Position numbers and translations under genes: made by a program. Below the pieces are notes generated by a model that saw only the letters and a program-made list of their open reading frames with translations, did not search any database and was not told the origin of the DNA. Shown here one piece after another: positions 44,298-57,929 of a DNA stretch of 64,000 nucleotides (its first letter is position 1; every line of letters begins with the position of its first letter). The DNA lies in NCBI RefSeq assembly GCF_001439845.1, contig NZ_JYLO01000007.1, positions 186,001-250,000 on the forward strand. Direction: 5' to 3'. Source of the DNA: Pseudomonas lactis. GTDB taxonomy: Bacteria; Pseudomonadota; Gammaproteobacteria; Pseudomonadales; Pseudomonadaceae.

Positions 44298-47200
44298 TTA
44301 GTTCACCCACACGCGGGCGTTGCGGAACATGCGCATCCAGGCGCCGTCTTCGTTCCACTCTTCCGGGCGCCATGAGTTCTGCACGGCGCGGAACACGCGC
44401 TCCGGGTGCGGCATCATGATGGTCACGCGGCCGTCGCGGCTGGTAAGGCCGGTGATCCCACGCGGCGAGCCGTTCGGGTTGGCCGGGTAGCTTTCCGTGA
44501 CCTTGCCGTGGTTATCGACAAAGCGCAGGGCAATGGTGCCGGACAGGTCGGCTTCAAGCAGCGCTTCTTCGCTGCTGAATTCGGCATGGCCTTCACCGTG
44601 GGCGATGGCGATTGGCATGCGCGAACCGGCCATGCCCTGCAGGAAGATCGAGTTGGATTCCTGCACCTGCACCATGGCAACACGGGCTTCGAACTGCTCG
44701 GAACGGTTGCGCACAAAGTGCGGCCAGAACTCGCTGCCCGGGATCAGCTCGCTGAGGTTGGACATCATCTGGCAACCGTTGCACACACCCAGGGTGAAGC
44801 TGTCGTTGCGCTCGAAGAAGCCCTGGAACGCATCGCGGGCACGGCTGTTGAACAGGGCCGACTTGGCCCAGCCTTCACCGGCACCCAGCACGTCGCCGTA
44901 GGAGAAACCACCGCAGGCCACCAGGCCTTTGAACTCGTTGAGGTCAACGCGACCGGCGAGGATGTCGCTCATGTGCACGTCAATCGCATTGAAGCCGGCG
45001 CGGTCGAACGCGGCCGCCATTTCCACCTGGCCGTTGACGCCCTGCTCACGCAGCACGGCAACCTGTGGGCGGATGCCCTTCTTGATGTAAGGCGCGGCGA
45101 TGTCTTGGTTGACGTCGAAGCTGAGCATGGTGCTCAGGCCCGGGTTGTCTTCCTCCAGGATCACGTCGAATTCCTGCTCGGCGCAGTCGGCGTTATCACG
45201 CAGGCGTTGGATCTGGTAGCTGGTCTCGGCCCACTGGCGTTGCAGCAAGCGGCGCTGGCCGGTAAAGACCGTGTCGCCGTTGAACGAGATATTGACTTCG
45301 CCGTTGTTGATCGGCTGGCCAATCACCGCCACGCACTCGGCCAGGCCAGCAGCGCTGAACTGCGCGAGCACGTCTGGGGTAGCGTCCTGGCGCACCTGGA
45401 TCACCGCACCCAACTCTTCGTTGAACAGGATGCCGTTGATTTCGGCAGCATCCTCGGCAACGCTGTCGAGCACGATGTTCAAGCCGCAGTGACCGGCGAA
45501 GGCCATTTCGACAACGCTGGTCAGCAAACCACCGTCGGAACGGTCGTGGTAAGCCAACAGGTGGCCGTCGGCGTTCAGGCCCTGGATCACGGCGAAGAAG
45601 GCCTTGAGGTCTTCGGCGTCGTCGACGTCCGGGGCCTGCTTGCCGAGCTTGCCGTGGGTTTGCGCCAGGATCGAGGCGCCCATGCGGTTCTGGCCACGGC
45701 CCAGGTCGATCAGGATCAGGTCGGTGGTGCCCTTGTCCATGCGCAGTTGCGGGGTCAGGGTCTGGCGGATGTCGGTGACCGGCGCAAAACCCGTGACGAT
45801 CAACGACAGCGGCGACGTGACGCTCTTGTCGGTGCCGTCTTCGTTCCAACGGGTGGCCATGGACATGGAGTCCTTGCCCACCGGAATGGTGATACCCAGT
45901 TCCGGGCACAGCTCCATGCCGACGGCTTTAACCGTGTCGTACAGGCGCGCATCTTCACCCGGGTGGCCGGCAGCGGACATCCAGTTGGCCGACAGTTTGA
46001 TGTCGGACAGCTTGCCGATACGCGAGGCGGCGATGTTGGTGAGGGTTTCACCAATGGCCATGCGGCCCGACGCCGGAGCGTCCAGCAGGGCCAACGGTGT
46101 GCGCTCGCCCATGGCCATGGCTTCACCGGTGTACACATCGAAGCTGGTGGCGGTGACGGCAACGTCGGCCACCGGCACCTGCCATGGGCCGACCATTTGG
46201 TCACGAGCCACCAGGCCGGTGATGGTGCGGTCGCCGATGGTGATCAGGAAGCTTTTGCTCGCCACGGCCGGATGGTGCAGCACGCGTTCGATGCTGTTGG
46301 CCAGGTCCAGCGTGCTTGGGTCGAAATCATCGCCCAGTTCAGCTTCACGGTTGGCCGAACGGTGCATGCGCGGGGCCTTGCCCAGCAGCACTTCCAACGG
46401 CATGTCCACGGGGCTGTTGCCGAAGTGGCTGTCGGTGACGGTCAGTTGCGGCTCGGCAGTGGCTTCGCCGACCACGGCAAACGGGCAACGCTCGCGTTCG
46501 CAGATGGCCTGGAAGCGTGCGAAGTCTTCAGGACCGACGGCCAGTACGTAGCGTTCCTGGGATTCGTTACTCCAGATTTCGTGCGGGGCCATGCCCGGCT
46601 CGTCGTTTGGAATGTTGCGCAGCTCGAAACGGCCACCACGGTCGCCGTCGTTGACCAGTTCCGGGAAGGCGTTGGACAAACCACCGGCACCGACGTCGTG
46701 GATGAAGCTGATCGGGTTCTTGTCACCCAACTGCCAGCAACGGTCGATGACTTCCTGGCAGCGGCGCTCCATCTCAGGGTTTTCGCGCTGTACGGAAGCG
46801 AAGTCCAGGTCTGCCGAGCTGGTGCCGGTGGCCATGGAAGAAGCCGCGCCGCCGCCCAGACCGATCAGCATCGCCGGGCCGCCGAGCACGATCAGCTTGG
46901 AGCCAACCAGAATCTCGCCTTTCTTGACGTGTTCTTCACGGATGTTGCCCATGCCGCCAGCCAACATGATTGGCTTGTGGTAACCGCGCACTTCATCGCC
47001 ACGCGGGGTGGTGATGGACTGCTCGAAGGTCCGGAAGTAACCGGTGAGCGCCGGGCGCCCGAATTCGTTGTTGAACGCGGCGCCGCCCAGCGGGCCTTCG
47101 ATCATGATGTCCAGCGCGGTGACGATGCGCTCAGGCTTGCCGTACGGCACTTCCCACGGCTGTTCAAAGCCCGGGATCTGCAAGTTGGATACGGTGAAAC

Positions 47201-48194
47201 CGGTGAGGCCCGCCTTGGGCTTGGCGCCACGGCCGGTAGCACCTTCATCGCGGATTTCACCGCCCGAACCGGTAGCTGCGCCCGGGAACGGGGCAATCGC
47301 GGTCGGGTGGTTGTGGGTTTCAACCTTCATCAGGATGTGCACCGGCTCCTGCACCGCGCCGTACTGGCGGGTTTCCGGGTCCGGGAAGAAACGGCCGGCG
47401 ACGGAGCCGACGATCACCGAGGCGTTGTCCTTATAAGCCGACAGAACGCCTTCGCTGTGCATCACGTAGGTGTTCTTGATCATGCCGAACAGGCTTTTCT
47501 CTTGGCTTTGGCCGTCGATGTCCCAACTGGCGTTGAAGATCTTGTGACGGCAGTGCTCGGAGTTGGCCTGGGCGAACATCATCAGTTCGATGTCGTGGGG
47601 GTTGCGCTTCAAGCCGTTGAAGGCGTTGACCAGGTAGTCGATCTCGTCTTCGGCCAGGGCCAGGCCCAGCTCGGTGTTGGCCTTCTCGAGGGCGGCGCGG
47701 CCACCGCCCAGCACGTCAATGGCGGTGAGCGGCTTCGGCTCGGCGTGGCTGAACAGGCCGGCAGCCTGTTCCAGCTGACTGACGATGATCTGGGTCATGC
47801 GGTCGTGCAGGCTGCTGGCGATCAGCTCCGCCTCGGCGTCGCTGAACTGGCCGGCGACGTAGAAGGCGATCCCACGCTCCAGGCGCTGGATTTTGTCCAG
47901 GCCGCAGTTGCGGGCGATGTCGCTGGCCTTGCTCGACCAGGGCGAGATGGTGCCGAACCGTGGCAGAACCAGGAACAAGCGGCCAGTCGGCTCTTGAACG
48001 GGAACGCTTGGGCCGTACTTCAGAAGGCGTGCCAGCACTTGCTGTTCGTCGGCGGTCAAGACGCCGGTTACGTCGGCGAAGTGAGCAAATTCAGCGTACA
48101 GGCCTGTAACAGCTGGAACCTTCTGGCTCAGTTGCTCAAGGAGTTTGCTGTGGCGAAAGGCAGAAAGGGCAGGAGCGCCGCGCAGGATCAACAT
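44298..48194 (-). CDS. purL: Phosphoribosylformylglycinamidine synthase
   Basis: PurL converts FGAR, glutamine and ATP to FGAM in purine synthesis. The 1298-residue large-type enzyme has an N-terminal domain, two AIRS-like ATP-binding halves ([28 protein letters not shown] region, DRSDGG) and a C-terminal class I glutaminase with the triad C1138 (GVCNGCQ), H1263 and E1265 (MPHPERVF). Length is typical for proteobacteria. The start [14 protein letters not shown] is the usual one. The yqfO-like gene follows directly. Confidence 0.98.
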   Translation of the reverse strand: MLILRGAPALSAFRHSKLLEQLSQKVPAVTGLYAEFAHFADVTGVLTADEQQVLARLLKYGPSVPVQEPTGRLFLVLPRFGTISPWSSKASDIARNCGLDKIQRLERGIAFYVAGQFSDAEAELIASSLHDRMTQIIVSQLEQAAGLFSHAEPKPLTAIDVLGGGRAALEKANTELGLALAEDEIDYLVNAFNGLKRNPHDIELMMFAQANSEHCRHKIFNASWDIDGQSQEKSLFGMIKNTYVMHSEGVLSAYKDNASVIVGSVAGRFFPDPETRQYGAVQEPVHILMKVETHNHPTAIAPFPGAATGSGGEIRDEGATGRGAKPKAGLTGFTVSNLQIPGFEQPWEVPYGKPERIVTALDIMIEGPLGGAAFNNEFGRPALTGYFRTFEQSITTPRGDEVRGYHKPIMLAGGMGNIREEHVKKGEILVGSKLIVLGGPAMLIGLGGGAASSMATGTSSADLDFASVQRENPEMERRCQEVIDRCWQLGDKNPISFIHDVGAGGLSNAFPELVNDGDRGGRFELRNIPNDEPGMAPHEIWSNESQERYVLAVGPEDFARFQAICERERCPFAVVGEATAEPQLTVTDSHFGNSPVDMPLEVLLGKAPRMHRSANREAELGDDFDPSTLDLANSIERVLHHPAVASKSFLITIGDRTITGLVARDQMVGPWQVPVADVAVTATSFDVYTGEAMAMGERTPLALLDAPASGRMAIGETLTNIAASRIGKLSDIKLSANWMSAAGHPGEDARLYDTVKAVGMELCPELGITIPVGKDSMSMATRWNEDGTDKSVTSPLSLIVTGFAPVTDIRQTLTPQLRMDKGTTDLILIDLGRGQNRMGASILAQTHGKLGKQAPDVDDAEDLKAFFAVIQGLNADGHLLAYHDRSDGGLLTSVVEMAFAGHCGLNIVLDSVAEDAAEINGILFNEELGAVIQVRQDATPDVLAQFSAAGLAECVAVIGQPINNGEVNISFNGDTVFTGQRRLLQRQWAETSYQIQRLRDNADCAEQEFDVILEEDNPGLSTMLSFDVNQDIAAPYIKKGIRPQVAVLREQGVNGQVEMAAAFDRAGFNAIDVHMSDILAGRVDLNEFKGLVACGGFSYGDVLGAGEGWAKSALFNSRARDAFQGFFERNDSFTLGVCNGCQMMSNLSELIPGSEFWPHFVRNRSEQFEARVAMVQVQESNSIFLQGMAGSRMPIAIAHGEGHAEFSSEEALLEADLSGTIALRFVDNHGKVTESYPANPNGSPRGITGLTSRDGRVTIMMPHPERVFRAVQNSWRPEEWNEDGAWMRMFRNARVWVN

Positions 48195-48243
48195 CTTCGG
48201 GACAGCCTCGGGAAGGGGTGTGCTTTGAGGCCGTGCATTCTAG

Positions 48244-49941
<1,698 letters not shown>

Positions 49942-49970
49942 TTACGACAGCCCGCACACTGCAAATCCCT

Positions 49971-50060
49971 GTGGGAGCCGGGCTTGCCCGCGATGGCGGC
50001 CTGACAGTCAAGGTATTCGGCGCCTGACACACCGCTATCGCGGGCAAGCCCGGCTCCCAC
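49971..50060. repeat. REPIN (GTGGGAGCCGGGCTTGCCCGCGAT variant)
   Basis: Perfect inverted REP arms lie between the convergent mltF and EIIB genes. Confidence 0.9.
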
Positions 50061-50077
50061 ATCTGATCATCGTCGCC

Positions 50078-50356
50078 TTATAGGCCGGTGAGCAGATGAA
50101 CCACGCCGCCCGGCAGTACCATCACTGCGGGTACACCGGCAGCCTTCAACGCCGACTCATCCAACCCACCCACCTCCTTCAATTGCACCCGCACCCGCGT
50201 GAGCGCCACGCGCTGCTGTGACGTGACGTTGCACTCCCCGCCCAATGCACTCAGCACCTCGGCCGACAACAGGCTGGGTGTCGACGCGGTAACCGTCTCC
50301 GCCACCAAATCAGGCGTCAGGGCTTTCCAGAACGCCCGCTGCAATTTCTCGAACAT
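50078..50356 (-). CDS. Stand-alone EIIB-like protein without the active cysteine
   Basis: The 92-residue protein resembles a glucose-type PTS EIIB domain (SLLSAEVLSALGGECNVTSQ, then VALTRVRVQL where active domains have C-x-T-R-L-R). A51 replaces the phosphorylated cysteine. The only cysteine, C42, lies in the GGE/N turn and is not at the catalytic position. It starts two bases after the EIIA-HPr-EI stop, so it is translated from the trehalose cluster mRNA. It might regulate the PTS by docking with EIIA, but that is inference. Confidence 0.75.
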   Translation of the reverse strand: MFEKLQRAFWKALTPDLVAETVTASTPSLLSAEVLSALGGECNVTSQQRVALTRVRVQLKEVGGLDESALKAAGVPAVMVLPGGVVHLLTGL

Positions 50357-50358
50357 GC

Positions 50359-52893
50359 TCAGTGCTCCACAACAGGTGAGGTTTCAACGGTGGCCGCGTG
50401 GTACAGGCGCAGGGCCTCGCGTACTTGGTCGGCTTCTTCCAGGCCCAGCACCTGGCGGGCGATGATCTGGCAGTCGTGCAGGTCCAGCTCGCGCACGGTG
50501 GCCTTGATGGTGGGGATCAGCGGCACACTGACCGACAGCTCATCCACGCCCAGGCCGATCAACACCGGCACCGCCATGGTTTCGGACGCCAGCGCACCAC
50601 ACACGCCGACCCATTTGCCGTGGGCATGGGCCGCTTTGACGGTGATGTCGATCAGGCGCAGCACCGCCGGGTGAAAACTGTCGGCCTGGCTGGCCAGCCG
50701 GGGGTGGTCGCGGTCCATGGCCAGGGTGTATTGGGTGAGGTCGTTGGTGCCGATAGAGAAGAAATCCACATGGGGCGCAAACACATCCGCCATTAACGCC
50801 GCGCTCGGCACTTCGATCATGATGCCCAGCTTGGGCAGTTCGCTCAGGCCAAGCGCCTGCGCCTCCTCTTCGAGCATTCTGCGCGCCAGATGCAGTTCCG
50901 ACAGCAGGCTGACCATCGGCAACATGATATGCAGCCGCGCCAAGCCGGCGCTGGCGAGAATCGCACGCAACTGTTCACGCAGCAGTTCGGGACGCTCCAG
51001 GCACAGGCGGATACCGCGCAGGCCAAGGAATGGGTTGGTCTCGCTTTCCATCGGCACATAGGCCAAGGGTTTATCGCCGCCCACATCCAGGGTACGTACC
51101 ACCAGATTACGCTCGGTGCCGAGGGCGCGGGCGATGGCGCTGTAGGTGTCGGCCTGCTCCTCTGCGCTCGGCGCACGGTTGCGTTCCAGGTAGAGGAACT
51201 CCGAACGCAGCAGGCCCACGCCTTCACCGCCCAGGGTCAGGGATTGTTCCACTTCCTGCAACGAGGCGACGTTGGCTGTGACCTCGACGTGGTGACCGTC
51301 GCGGGTGACCGCTGCCCGTGAGGCCTGCGCCACCTCACGCTGCAGCCGCAGCTTTTGCTGTTGGCGCACCGCCTGCAGTTGCTCGATTTCGGCCAGGTTC
51401 GGCTCCAGCTGCAGCTCGCCTTTGTCGGCATTGAGCAATACCCGCTTGCCGTTGGCCAAGGCCAGTACTTGGCTGGGTACGCCGCAAAGGGATGGCAGGC
51501 CGAGGGCCCGGGCGAGGATGGCCACGTGGCTGGTAGCGCCACCGGCGACCGTGACGAAGCCCAGCACTTTGCTGGTGTCCAGGCCGGCGGTTTGTGAGGG
51601 TGTCAGTTGTTCAGCGACCAGGATGGCGCATTCCGGCAGCTCCATGGACCGCTCTGGCACGCCCAGGATCAACTTGAGCACGCGCTGGCCGACGTCGGCC
51701 AAGTCCGCCGCACGCTCAGCCAGCAGCGCTTTGCCCAAGCCTTCAAAAAGTTTGGCGGTCGCCACCGTTGCCGTGTTCCAGGCAAAGGCGGCACTCTTGC
51801 CTTCGGCCAGCAGGCTATGGGCTTGTTCAAGCAGGGTCGGGTCTTCGAGCAGTTCTTGGTGGGCGCGGAAGATCTCGGCCTGGGCGCTGCCGGCCGCCTT
51901 GGCCTGCAACGCTTGCAACGCCTCGTTTGCAGCCCGCAGGCCACGCGCCAATGCAGTACGTTCGAAGGTTTCTCCCGCACCGGCTTCGGGAATCTCAAGC
52001 GCTGGCTCAGCCACTTGGACAACCTGGCCGAACGCCGAACCCGGCGACGCACAGACGCCTCGCAATACGGAGGCCGAAGACGCAGGCGCAGCGGGCTTGC
52101 TGATTTTCTTGATCGCTACCGGCAGCGTCTCGCCACAGCCGTCGAGCAACAACGCCACCAGCGCCTGGATAGCCGCCTCGGCATCCTCCCCCGCCGCGCT
52201 CACTTGCACGCTGTCGCCCTGGGAGGTCTGCAGCGCCATGATCGCCACGAGAGACTTGGCATTCGCGCTCAGGGTTTGCTTGTGCAGGAAAATGCTGGAA
52301 CTGAACCCCTTCGCCGCCTGGGCAAACACCGCCGCAGGGCGGGCGTGCAAGCCGCTGGCATTGGGCAGGGTTACTGGCTTGGAGAACAGCGCATTGCCCT
52401 CCTCCTCGTCCACCTCTGCGGGTATCTGCCCCGGTGAGACCTGCAACAGTGGCTGGCCGGACTCGACCAGCGCCTGACCGGCCACCAACGGCACAAACGG
52501 CTCGCCGCTCACAATGAGCATCAAGGTCAGCAGGCTGCGTGCATTGAGCGCGACATAGTCGGCATCGAACTCAATCAGCGGCTGTCCGGCCTCCACCCGC
52601 TGGCCCTCCTCGACCAGCCGGGTGAAGCCCTGGCCCGCCAGGTTCACAGTGTCCAGGCCAATATGCAGCAGCACTTGCACACCGTTATCGGCGGTGACGC
52701 TGACCGCATGGCCGCTGTCCTGAATGTTGCTGATCACCCCAGCCAACGGCGCGCAGAGGGTTTGCGAGGTGGGGTCGATGCACAGGCCATCGCCAATCAC
52801 GCGGCCAGAAAATACCGGGTCGGGCACCTGGTCCAGCGCCAGCAAAACCCCGGACAAGGGTGCCAGCAGTTCCAGGGGTTGAGATGTGATCAT
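50359..52893 (-). CDS. PTS fusion protein EIIA(Glc)-HPr-Enzyme I, trehalose cluster
   Basis: This 844-residue protein carries an EIIA-Glc domain with H77 (LLHIGLDT), an HPr domain with H183 (SGLHARPAAVF) and Enzyme I with H456 (GGATSHVAILARALGLP) plus the late WVGVCGALAS cysteine. It is the same design as NagF at 37434. It supplies phosphate from PEP to TreB. AGGTG lies upstream of the ATG at 52893. Association with trehalose rests on gene order. Confidence 0.92.
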   Translation of the reverse strand: MITSQPLELLAPLSGVLLALDQVPDPVFSGRVIGDGLCIDPTSQTLCAPLAGVISNIQDSGHAVSVTADNGVQVLLHIGLDTVNLAGQGFTRLVEEGQRVEAGQPLIEFDADYVALNARSLLTLMLIVSGEPFVPLVAGQALVESGQPLLQVSPGQIPAEVDEEEGNALFSKPVTLPNASGLHARPAAVFAQAAKGFSSSIFLHKQTLSANAKSLVAIMALQTSQGDSVQVSAAGEDAEAAIQALVALLLDGCGETLPVAIKKISKPAAPASSASVLRGVCASPGSAFGQVVQVAEPALEIPEAGAGETFERTALARGLRAANEALQALQAKAAGSAQAEIFRAHQELLEDPTLLEQAHSLLAEGKSAAFAWNTATVATAKLFEGLGKALLAERAADLADVGQRVLKLILGVPERSMELPECAILVAEQLTPSQTAGLDTSKVLGFVTVAGGATSHVAILARALGLPSLCGVPSQVLALANGKRVLLNADKGELQLEPNLAEIEQLQAVRQQQKLRLQREVAQASRAAVTRDGHHVEVTANVASLQEVEQSLTLGGEGVGLLRSEFLYLERNRAPSAEEQADTYSAIARALGTERNLVVRTLDVGGDKPLAYVPMESETNPFLGLRGIRLCLERPELLREQLRAILASAGLARLHIMLPMVSLLSELHLARRMLEEEAQALGLSELPKLGIMIEVPSAALMADVFAPHVDFFSIGTNDLTQYTLAMDRDHPRLASQADSFHPAVLRLIDITVKAAHAHGKWVGVCGALASETMAVPVLIGLGVDELSVSVPLIPTIKATVRELDLHDCQIIARQVLGLEEADQVREALRLYHAATVETSPVVEH

Positions 52894-52964
52894 GACTTCA
52901 CCTGTTTGTGTTGTTCTTTAAAAATCATTGAGTCGATGCAAGGTTGAGGTTGACGAAGGTCAGT

Positions 52965-53053
52965 GTGGGAGCGGGCTTGCTCGCGAAAGCGGTGTATCAG
53001 GCGACACATTCACTGACTGACCCACTGCATTCGCGAGCAAGCCCGCTCCCACA
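52965..53053. repeat. REPIN, hybrid arm type
   Basis: Arms read TGTGGGAGCGGGCTTGCTCG and complement, combining the GTGGGAGCGGG start of one family with the CTTGCTCGCGAA core of another. Confidence 0.85.
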
Positions 53054-53076
53054 TTAGCCCGCGTACTCCCTCCTGA

Positions 53077-54315
<1,239 letters not shown>

Positions 54316-54354
54316 TTATTGTTTTTTCTTACTGTCTTGCGTGACGCGATCACC

Positions 54355-54454
54355 TGTAGGAGCGAGCTTGCTCGCGAAGAATTTGCAGCCTCCACGCAAC
54401 ACCTGGAGGGGCGCGTTTTCGTTGGCGATCTTCGCGAGCGAGCTCGCTCCTACA
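54355..54454. repeat. REPIN (TGTAGGAGCGAGCTTGCTCGCGA family)
   Basis: An inverted REP pair lies in the treC-porin gap. The right arm has GAGCGAGC, a one-base variant. Confidence 0.9.
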
Positions 54455-54463
54455 GGGGGTGTT

Positions 54464-56110
54464 TCAACCCGTCAGGTGCAGCACGAAGGATTCATAGGGG
54501 CGTAGCACCACCGTGCTCGTGCACAGCGGGCAGTCGGGGTAGTTGCTGATCAACAGGCGTTGCTCGCTCTCGGCGTTGATCACGCCTTCTGGCAGTTGGA
54601 TCTCGCATGGCGATCCATAGAAGTTGTTGAGTACCAACAGGCGCTCGCCATGGCCTTCACGCAGGTACGCCCAGACCTGGAGATGGTCTTGCAGCAACGG
54701 GCGGTAAACGCCTTGCTGTATCAGCGGTTCGCGACGGCGCAAGTCGATCAGCCTGCGGTAGTGATGCAGCACCGAATCCGGGTCATCCATCTGGCTGTTG
54801 ACGTTGATCTGCGCAGCATTGGCGGGGATGCCGATCCAGGGTTCACCGCGGCTGAACCCCGCATTCGCTTCGGTGCTCCACTGCATGGGCGTACGCCCGT
54901 TGTCGCGGGACTTCTGCATGATCGCCGCCATGCTTGCGGCTTCGGACTCGCCCGCATCGCGCTTGAGCCGGAAGATGTTCAGGGTTTCCACATCACGGTA
55001 CTGCGAGATGCTGTCGAAGCCGGGGTTGGTCATGCCAAGCTCTTCGCCCTGATACACATACGGCGTGCCCTGCAGAAAGTGCAGCGCCGTGGCGAGCATC
55101 TTGGCCGAGACCACGCGGTATTCGCCGTCGTCACCAAAACGCGAGACCACCCGTGGCTGGTCGTGGTTGCACCAGAACAGCGCGTTCCAGCCGCCACCGG
55201 CTTGCATGCCCATCTGCCAGTCGGAAAAAATCTGCTTGAGTTGAAGGAAATCGAAGTCGGCCTTCACCCACTTTTGCAGGTTCGGGTAATCGACTTTCAG
55301 GTGGTGGAAATTGAAAGTCATCGACAGCTCTTTCGACGCTGGATTCGAATAGCGAATGCAATGTTCCAGGCGGGTGGAGGACATCTCGCCGACGTTGATC
55401 AGGTCATGGCCTTCAAAGACTTCACGATGCATTTGCTGCAAGTATTGGTGCACGTTCGGGCCGTCGGTGTAGAAACGGCGGCCGTCACTGTTGTCCTCGG
55501 GGAAATCGGCGGGCTTGGAGATCAGGTTGATCACATCCAGGCGGAACCCACCCACGCCTTTGTCGCGCCAGAAACGCATCATCTTGAACACCTCGGCGCG
55601 CACCTGGGGGTTGTCCCAGTTGAGGTCGGCCTGGGTGTGGTCGAACAGGTGCAGGTAGTACTGGCCGGTCTGTGCTTCGTATTCCCAGGCCGAGCCGCCG
55701 AACTTGGATTCCCAGTTGTTCGGCTGGTCGCGCCAGATATAGAAGTCGCGGTAGGGATTGTCGAGGCTGCTGCGCGCCTGCTGGAACCATTCGTGCTCGA
55801 TGGAGGTGTGGTTGACCACGATATCGAGCATCAGCTTGATGCCACGCTTGGCGGCTTCGCTGATCAGCAGCTCGCAATCGGCCATGGTGCCGTAGCTGGG
55901 GTCGATGGCGTAGTAGTCGCTGATGTCGTAGCCGTTGTCGCGCTGGGGCGAGCGCAGGAACGGCGTGACCCACAGGCAATCCACGCCCAGCCATTTGAGG
56001 TAGTCGAGTTTGTCCACGATGCCCAACAGGTCACCGGTGGCGTTACCCGCGTGGCTGTGGAAGCTTTTGGGGTAGATCTGGTAGATCACCGAGTGTTGCC
56101 AGGTTTGCAT
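54464..56110 (-). CDS. treC: Alpha,alpha-phosphotrehalase (trehalose-6-phosphate hydrolase)
   Basis: The enzyme splits trehalose-6-phosphate to glucose and glucose-6-phosphate. The 548-residue GH13 protein has YQIYPKSFHS, DIVVNHTS, the nucleophile in GFRLDVINLI, the acid in INVGEMSS and the transition-state stabiliser in WCNHDQPR. Length is as in E. coli TreC. It lies downstream of treB across a 122-base gap with a REPIN and is probably co-transcribed. Confidence 0.94.
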   Translation of the reverse strand: MQTWQHSVIYQIYPKSFHSHAGNATGDLLGIVDKLDYLKWLGVDCLWVTPFLRSPQRDNGYDISDYYAIDPSYGTMADCELLISEAAKRGIKLMLDIVVNHTSIEHEWFQQARSSLDNPYRDFYIWRDQPNNWESKFGGSAWEYEAQTGQYYLHLFDHTQADLNWDNPQVRAEVFKMMRFWRDKGVGGFRLDVINLISKPADFPEDNSDGRRFYTDGPNVHQYLQQMHREVFEGHDLINVGEMSSTRLEHCIRYSNPASKELSMTFNFHHLKVDYPNLQKWVKADFDFLQLKQIFSDWQMGMQAGGGWNALFWCNHDQPRVVSRFGDDGEYRVVSAKMLATALHFLQGTPYVYQGEELGMTNPGFDSISQYRDVETLNIFRLKRDAGESEAASMAAIMQKSRDNGRTPMQWSTEANAGFSRGEPWIGIPANAAQINVNSQMDDPDSVLHHYRRLIDLRRREPLIQQGVYRPLLQDHLQVWAYLREGHGERLLVLNNFYGSPCEIQLPEGVINAESEQRLLISNYPDCPLCTSTVVLRPYESFVLHLTG

Positions 56111-56154
56111 GGTGGGTTCCTTCAGTAGAGTTGGGTGCTGGCCCTTCTGGCCTC

Positions 56155-56224
56155 ATCGCAGGCAAGCCAGCTCCCACACTTGAATGTGTTCACACATCAC
56201 TGTGGGAGCTGGCTTGCCTGCGAT
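56155..56224. repeat. REPIN (GTGGGAGCTGGCTTGCCTGCGAT family)
   Basis: A short-spaced inverted REP pair lies between treB and treC, inside the presumed operon. It may cap mRNA ends after processing. Confidence 0.9.
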
Positions 56225-56232
56225 AGCGATCT

Positions 56233-57675
56233 TCAGGCGACCCGGTAACCAGGCCGAACGATCTTCATGCTCAACATGCACGTCAGCGCAAACGGCACGA
56301 CCATCGCCACGACCATGCCGATCACGAACATCGGAATCGCGCTTGGCACGATCGAGATAAACCCGGGCAACCCACCGACACCGATGGCCGACGCCTGTAC
56401 CTTGTTCAACGACAGGAAGATGCTGCCCAGCGCCGAGCCCAGCAGCGCGGCGTAGAACGGAAACTTGAAGCGCAGGTTCACCCCGAACATCGCAGGCTCG
56501 GTGATGCCGAAGTAAGCGGAAATCGCCGAGGTCGAGGCCATGCTTTTGTCCCGCGCATTGCGGGTCATGTAGAACACCCCGAGGGCGGCGCTGCCCTGGG
56601 CCAGGTTGGACATGACAATCATCGGCCAGATAAAGGTGCCGCCCTGGGTGGAGATAAGCTGCAGGTCGACCGCCAGGAACATGTGGTGCATGCCGGTGAT
56701 CACCAGCGGCGCATAGAGCAGGCCGAAAATCGCGCCGCCGACCATGGGGGCGATCTCGAACAGGGTCACCAGGCCTTCGGTGATCAGGATGCCAAGGTGA
56801 CGAGTCACCGGGCCGATGATCGCCAGGGCCAGCACACCAGTGACAACGATGGTGGTGATCGGCACCACCAGCAGTTGAATGGCATTCGGCACCCGCGCCC
56901 GCAGCCACTTCTCGATCACGCTCATGACAAAGGCGGCCATCAGGATCGGCAGGATCTGCCCCTGGTAACCCACCTTCTCGATCTGGAACCAGCCGAAGAT
57001 ATCGAAGTACGGCAGGCTCTGGCCGTCGAGGCCGGCGACCGCCTTGCCGTAGTTCCAGGCATTGAGCAGGTCCGGGTGTACCAACATCAGGCCCAGCACG
57101 ATGCCGAGGATTTCACTGCCGCCGAACCGCTTGGCCGCCGACCAGCCCACCAGCGCCGGCAGGAACACGAAGGAGGTGTTGGCCATCAGGTTGATCAGGC
57201 TCCACAGGCCATCCAGGTTCGGGTAGGCCTCCAGCAGCGTCTGGCCTTCGATGAACATGCCCTTGGCGCCCATCAGGTTGTTCACGCCCATCAACAGGCC
57301 GGCGATGATCAGCGCGGGCAGGATCGGCATGAACACATCGGAGAACACCCGCACCAGGCGCTGCATGGGGTTGGTCTTGTCGCCGCCGGCTTTCTTGACG
57401 TCGGCAATGGTCGACGCGGCCAGGCCGGTCAATTCGCGCAGGGCGGCGTAGACCTTCTCCACTTCGCCGGGGCCGATCACCACTTGGAACAGGCCGCCGG
57501 TAAAGAACGAGCCCTTGACCAGGTCGACCTGGTTCATGGCACTGCTGTTGACCAGGCTAGGGTCCTTGAGCGCAAGGCGCAGGCGGGTCACGCAATGGGC
57601 AGCCTGCTCAAGGTTTTCGCGGCCCCCGAGGTTGTCGAGAATCTCGCGGGCAATCGTTGAATAGTCGTGGCTCAT
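56233..57675 (-). CDS. treB: PTS trehalose permease EIIB-EIIC
   Basis: The 480-residue protein has an N-terminal EIIB domain (1-85) with phosphorylated C28 in AAHCVTRLRLAL and an EIIC domain of about ten membrane segments (100-470, with GITEPAMFGVNLRF). It imports trehalose as trehalose-6-phosphate using phosphate from the EIIA of the fusion protein. It is the first gene of the tre operon, divergent from treR across twin operators. It is called treP or treB in different species. Confidence 0.93.
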   Translation of the reverse strand: MSHDYSTIAREILDNLGGRENLEQAAHCVTRLRLALKDPSLVNSSAMNQVDLVKGSFFTGGLFQVVIGPGEVEKVYAALRELTGLAASTIADVKKAGGDKTNPMQRLVRVFSDVFMPILPALIIAGLLMGVNNLMGAKGMFIEGQTLLEAYPNLDGLWSLINLMANTSFVFLPALVGWSAAKRFGGSEILGIVLGLMLVHPDLLNAWNYGKAVAGLDGQSLPYFDIFGWFQIEKVGYQGQILPILMAAFVMSVIEKWLRARVPNAIQLLVVPITTIVVTGVLALAIIGPVTRHLGILITEGLVTLFEIAPMVGGAIFGLLYAPLVITGMHHMFLAVDLQLISTQGGTFIWPMIVMSNLAQGSAALGVFYMTRNARDKSMASTSAISAYFGITEPAMFGVNLRFKFPFYAALLGSALGSIFLSLNKVQASAIGVGGLPGFISIVPSAIPMFVIGMVVAMVVPFALTCMLSMKIVRPGYRVA

Positions 57676-57737
57676 GCTCGTTTTCCACTGTGATTGTTTT
57701 TATGGGTGGCAGTCGTTGGCAGCACGCCGAGGAGGGA

Positions 57738-57766
57738 AAAGTACTCGTCTGTACGAGTTAAATCAA
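57738..57766 (-). promoter_or_regulatory. treB promoter
   Basis: On the minus strand TTGATT (57766-57761) and TACTTT (57743-57738) are spaced by exactly 17 bp. One TreR operator copy occupies the spacer. Confidence 0.6.
57743..57759. promoter_or_regulatory. TreR operator, copy 1
   Basis: ACTCGTCTGTACGAGTT is a palindrome with half-sites ACTCGT/ACGAGT. It lies inside the treB promoter spacer, so binding would block RNA polymerase. Confidence 0.7.
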
Positions 57767-57767
57767 C

Positions 57768-57785
57768 AACTCGTCTGTACGAGTT
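57768..57785. promoter_or_regulatory. TreR operator, copy 2
   Basis: AACTCGTCTGTACGAGTT is the same palindrome with its centre about 26 bp from copy 1. It lies just upstream of the treB -35. The core GTCTGTAC is close to the HutC-subfamily consensus GT-MTA-KAC. Confidence 0.7.
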
Positions 57786-57929
57786 ACACTTTTGTTTATG
57801 CCTGCGAGCTTTCTGTCAGATTTTTCCCCGGCTCGTACCTCCGTCCAATGGACAAACCCCACCTCTGCCACTATGGTTCCTGCCTTGAACGCGCAGTCCA
57901 CCTTCATAACGCCGGGCAAGAGCCATCCC

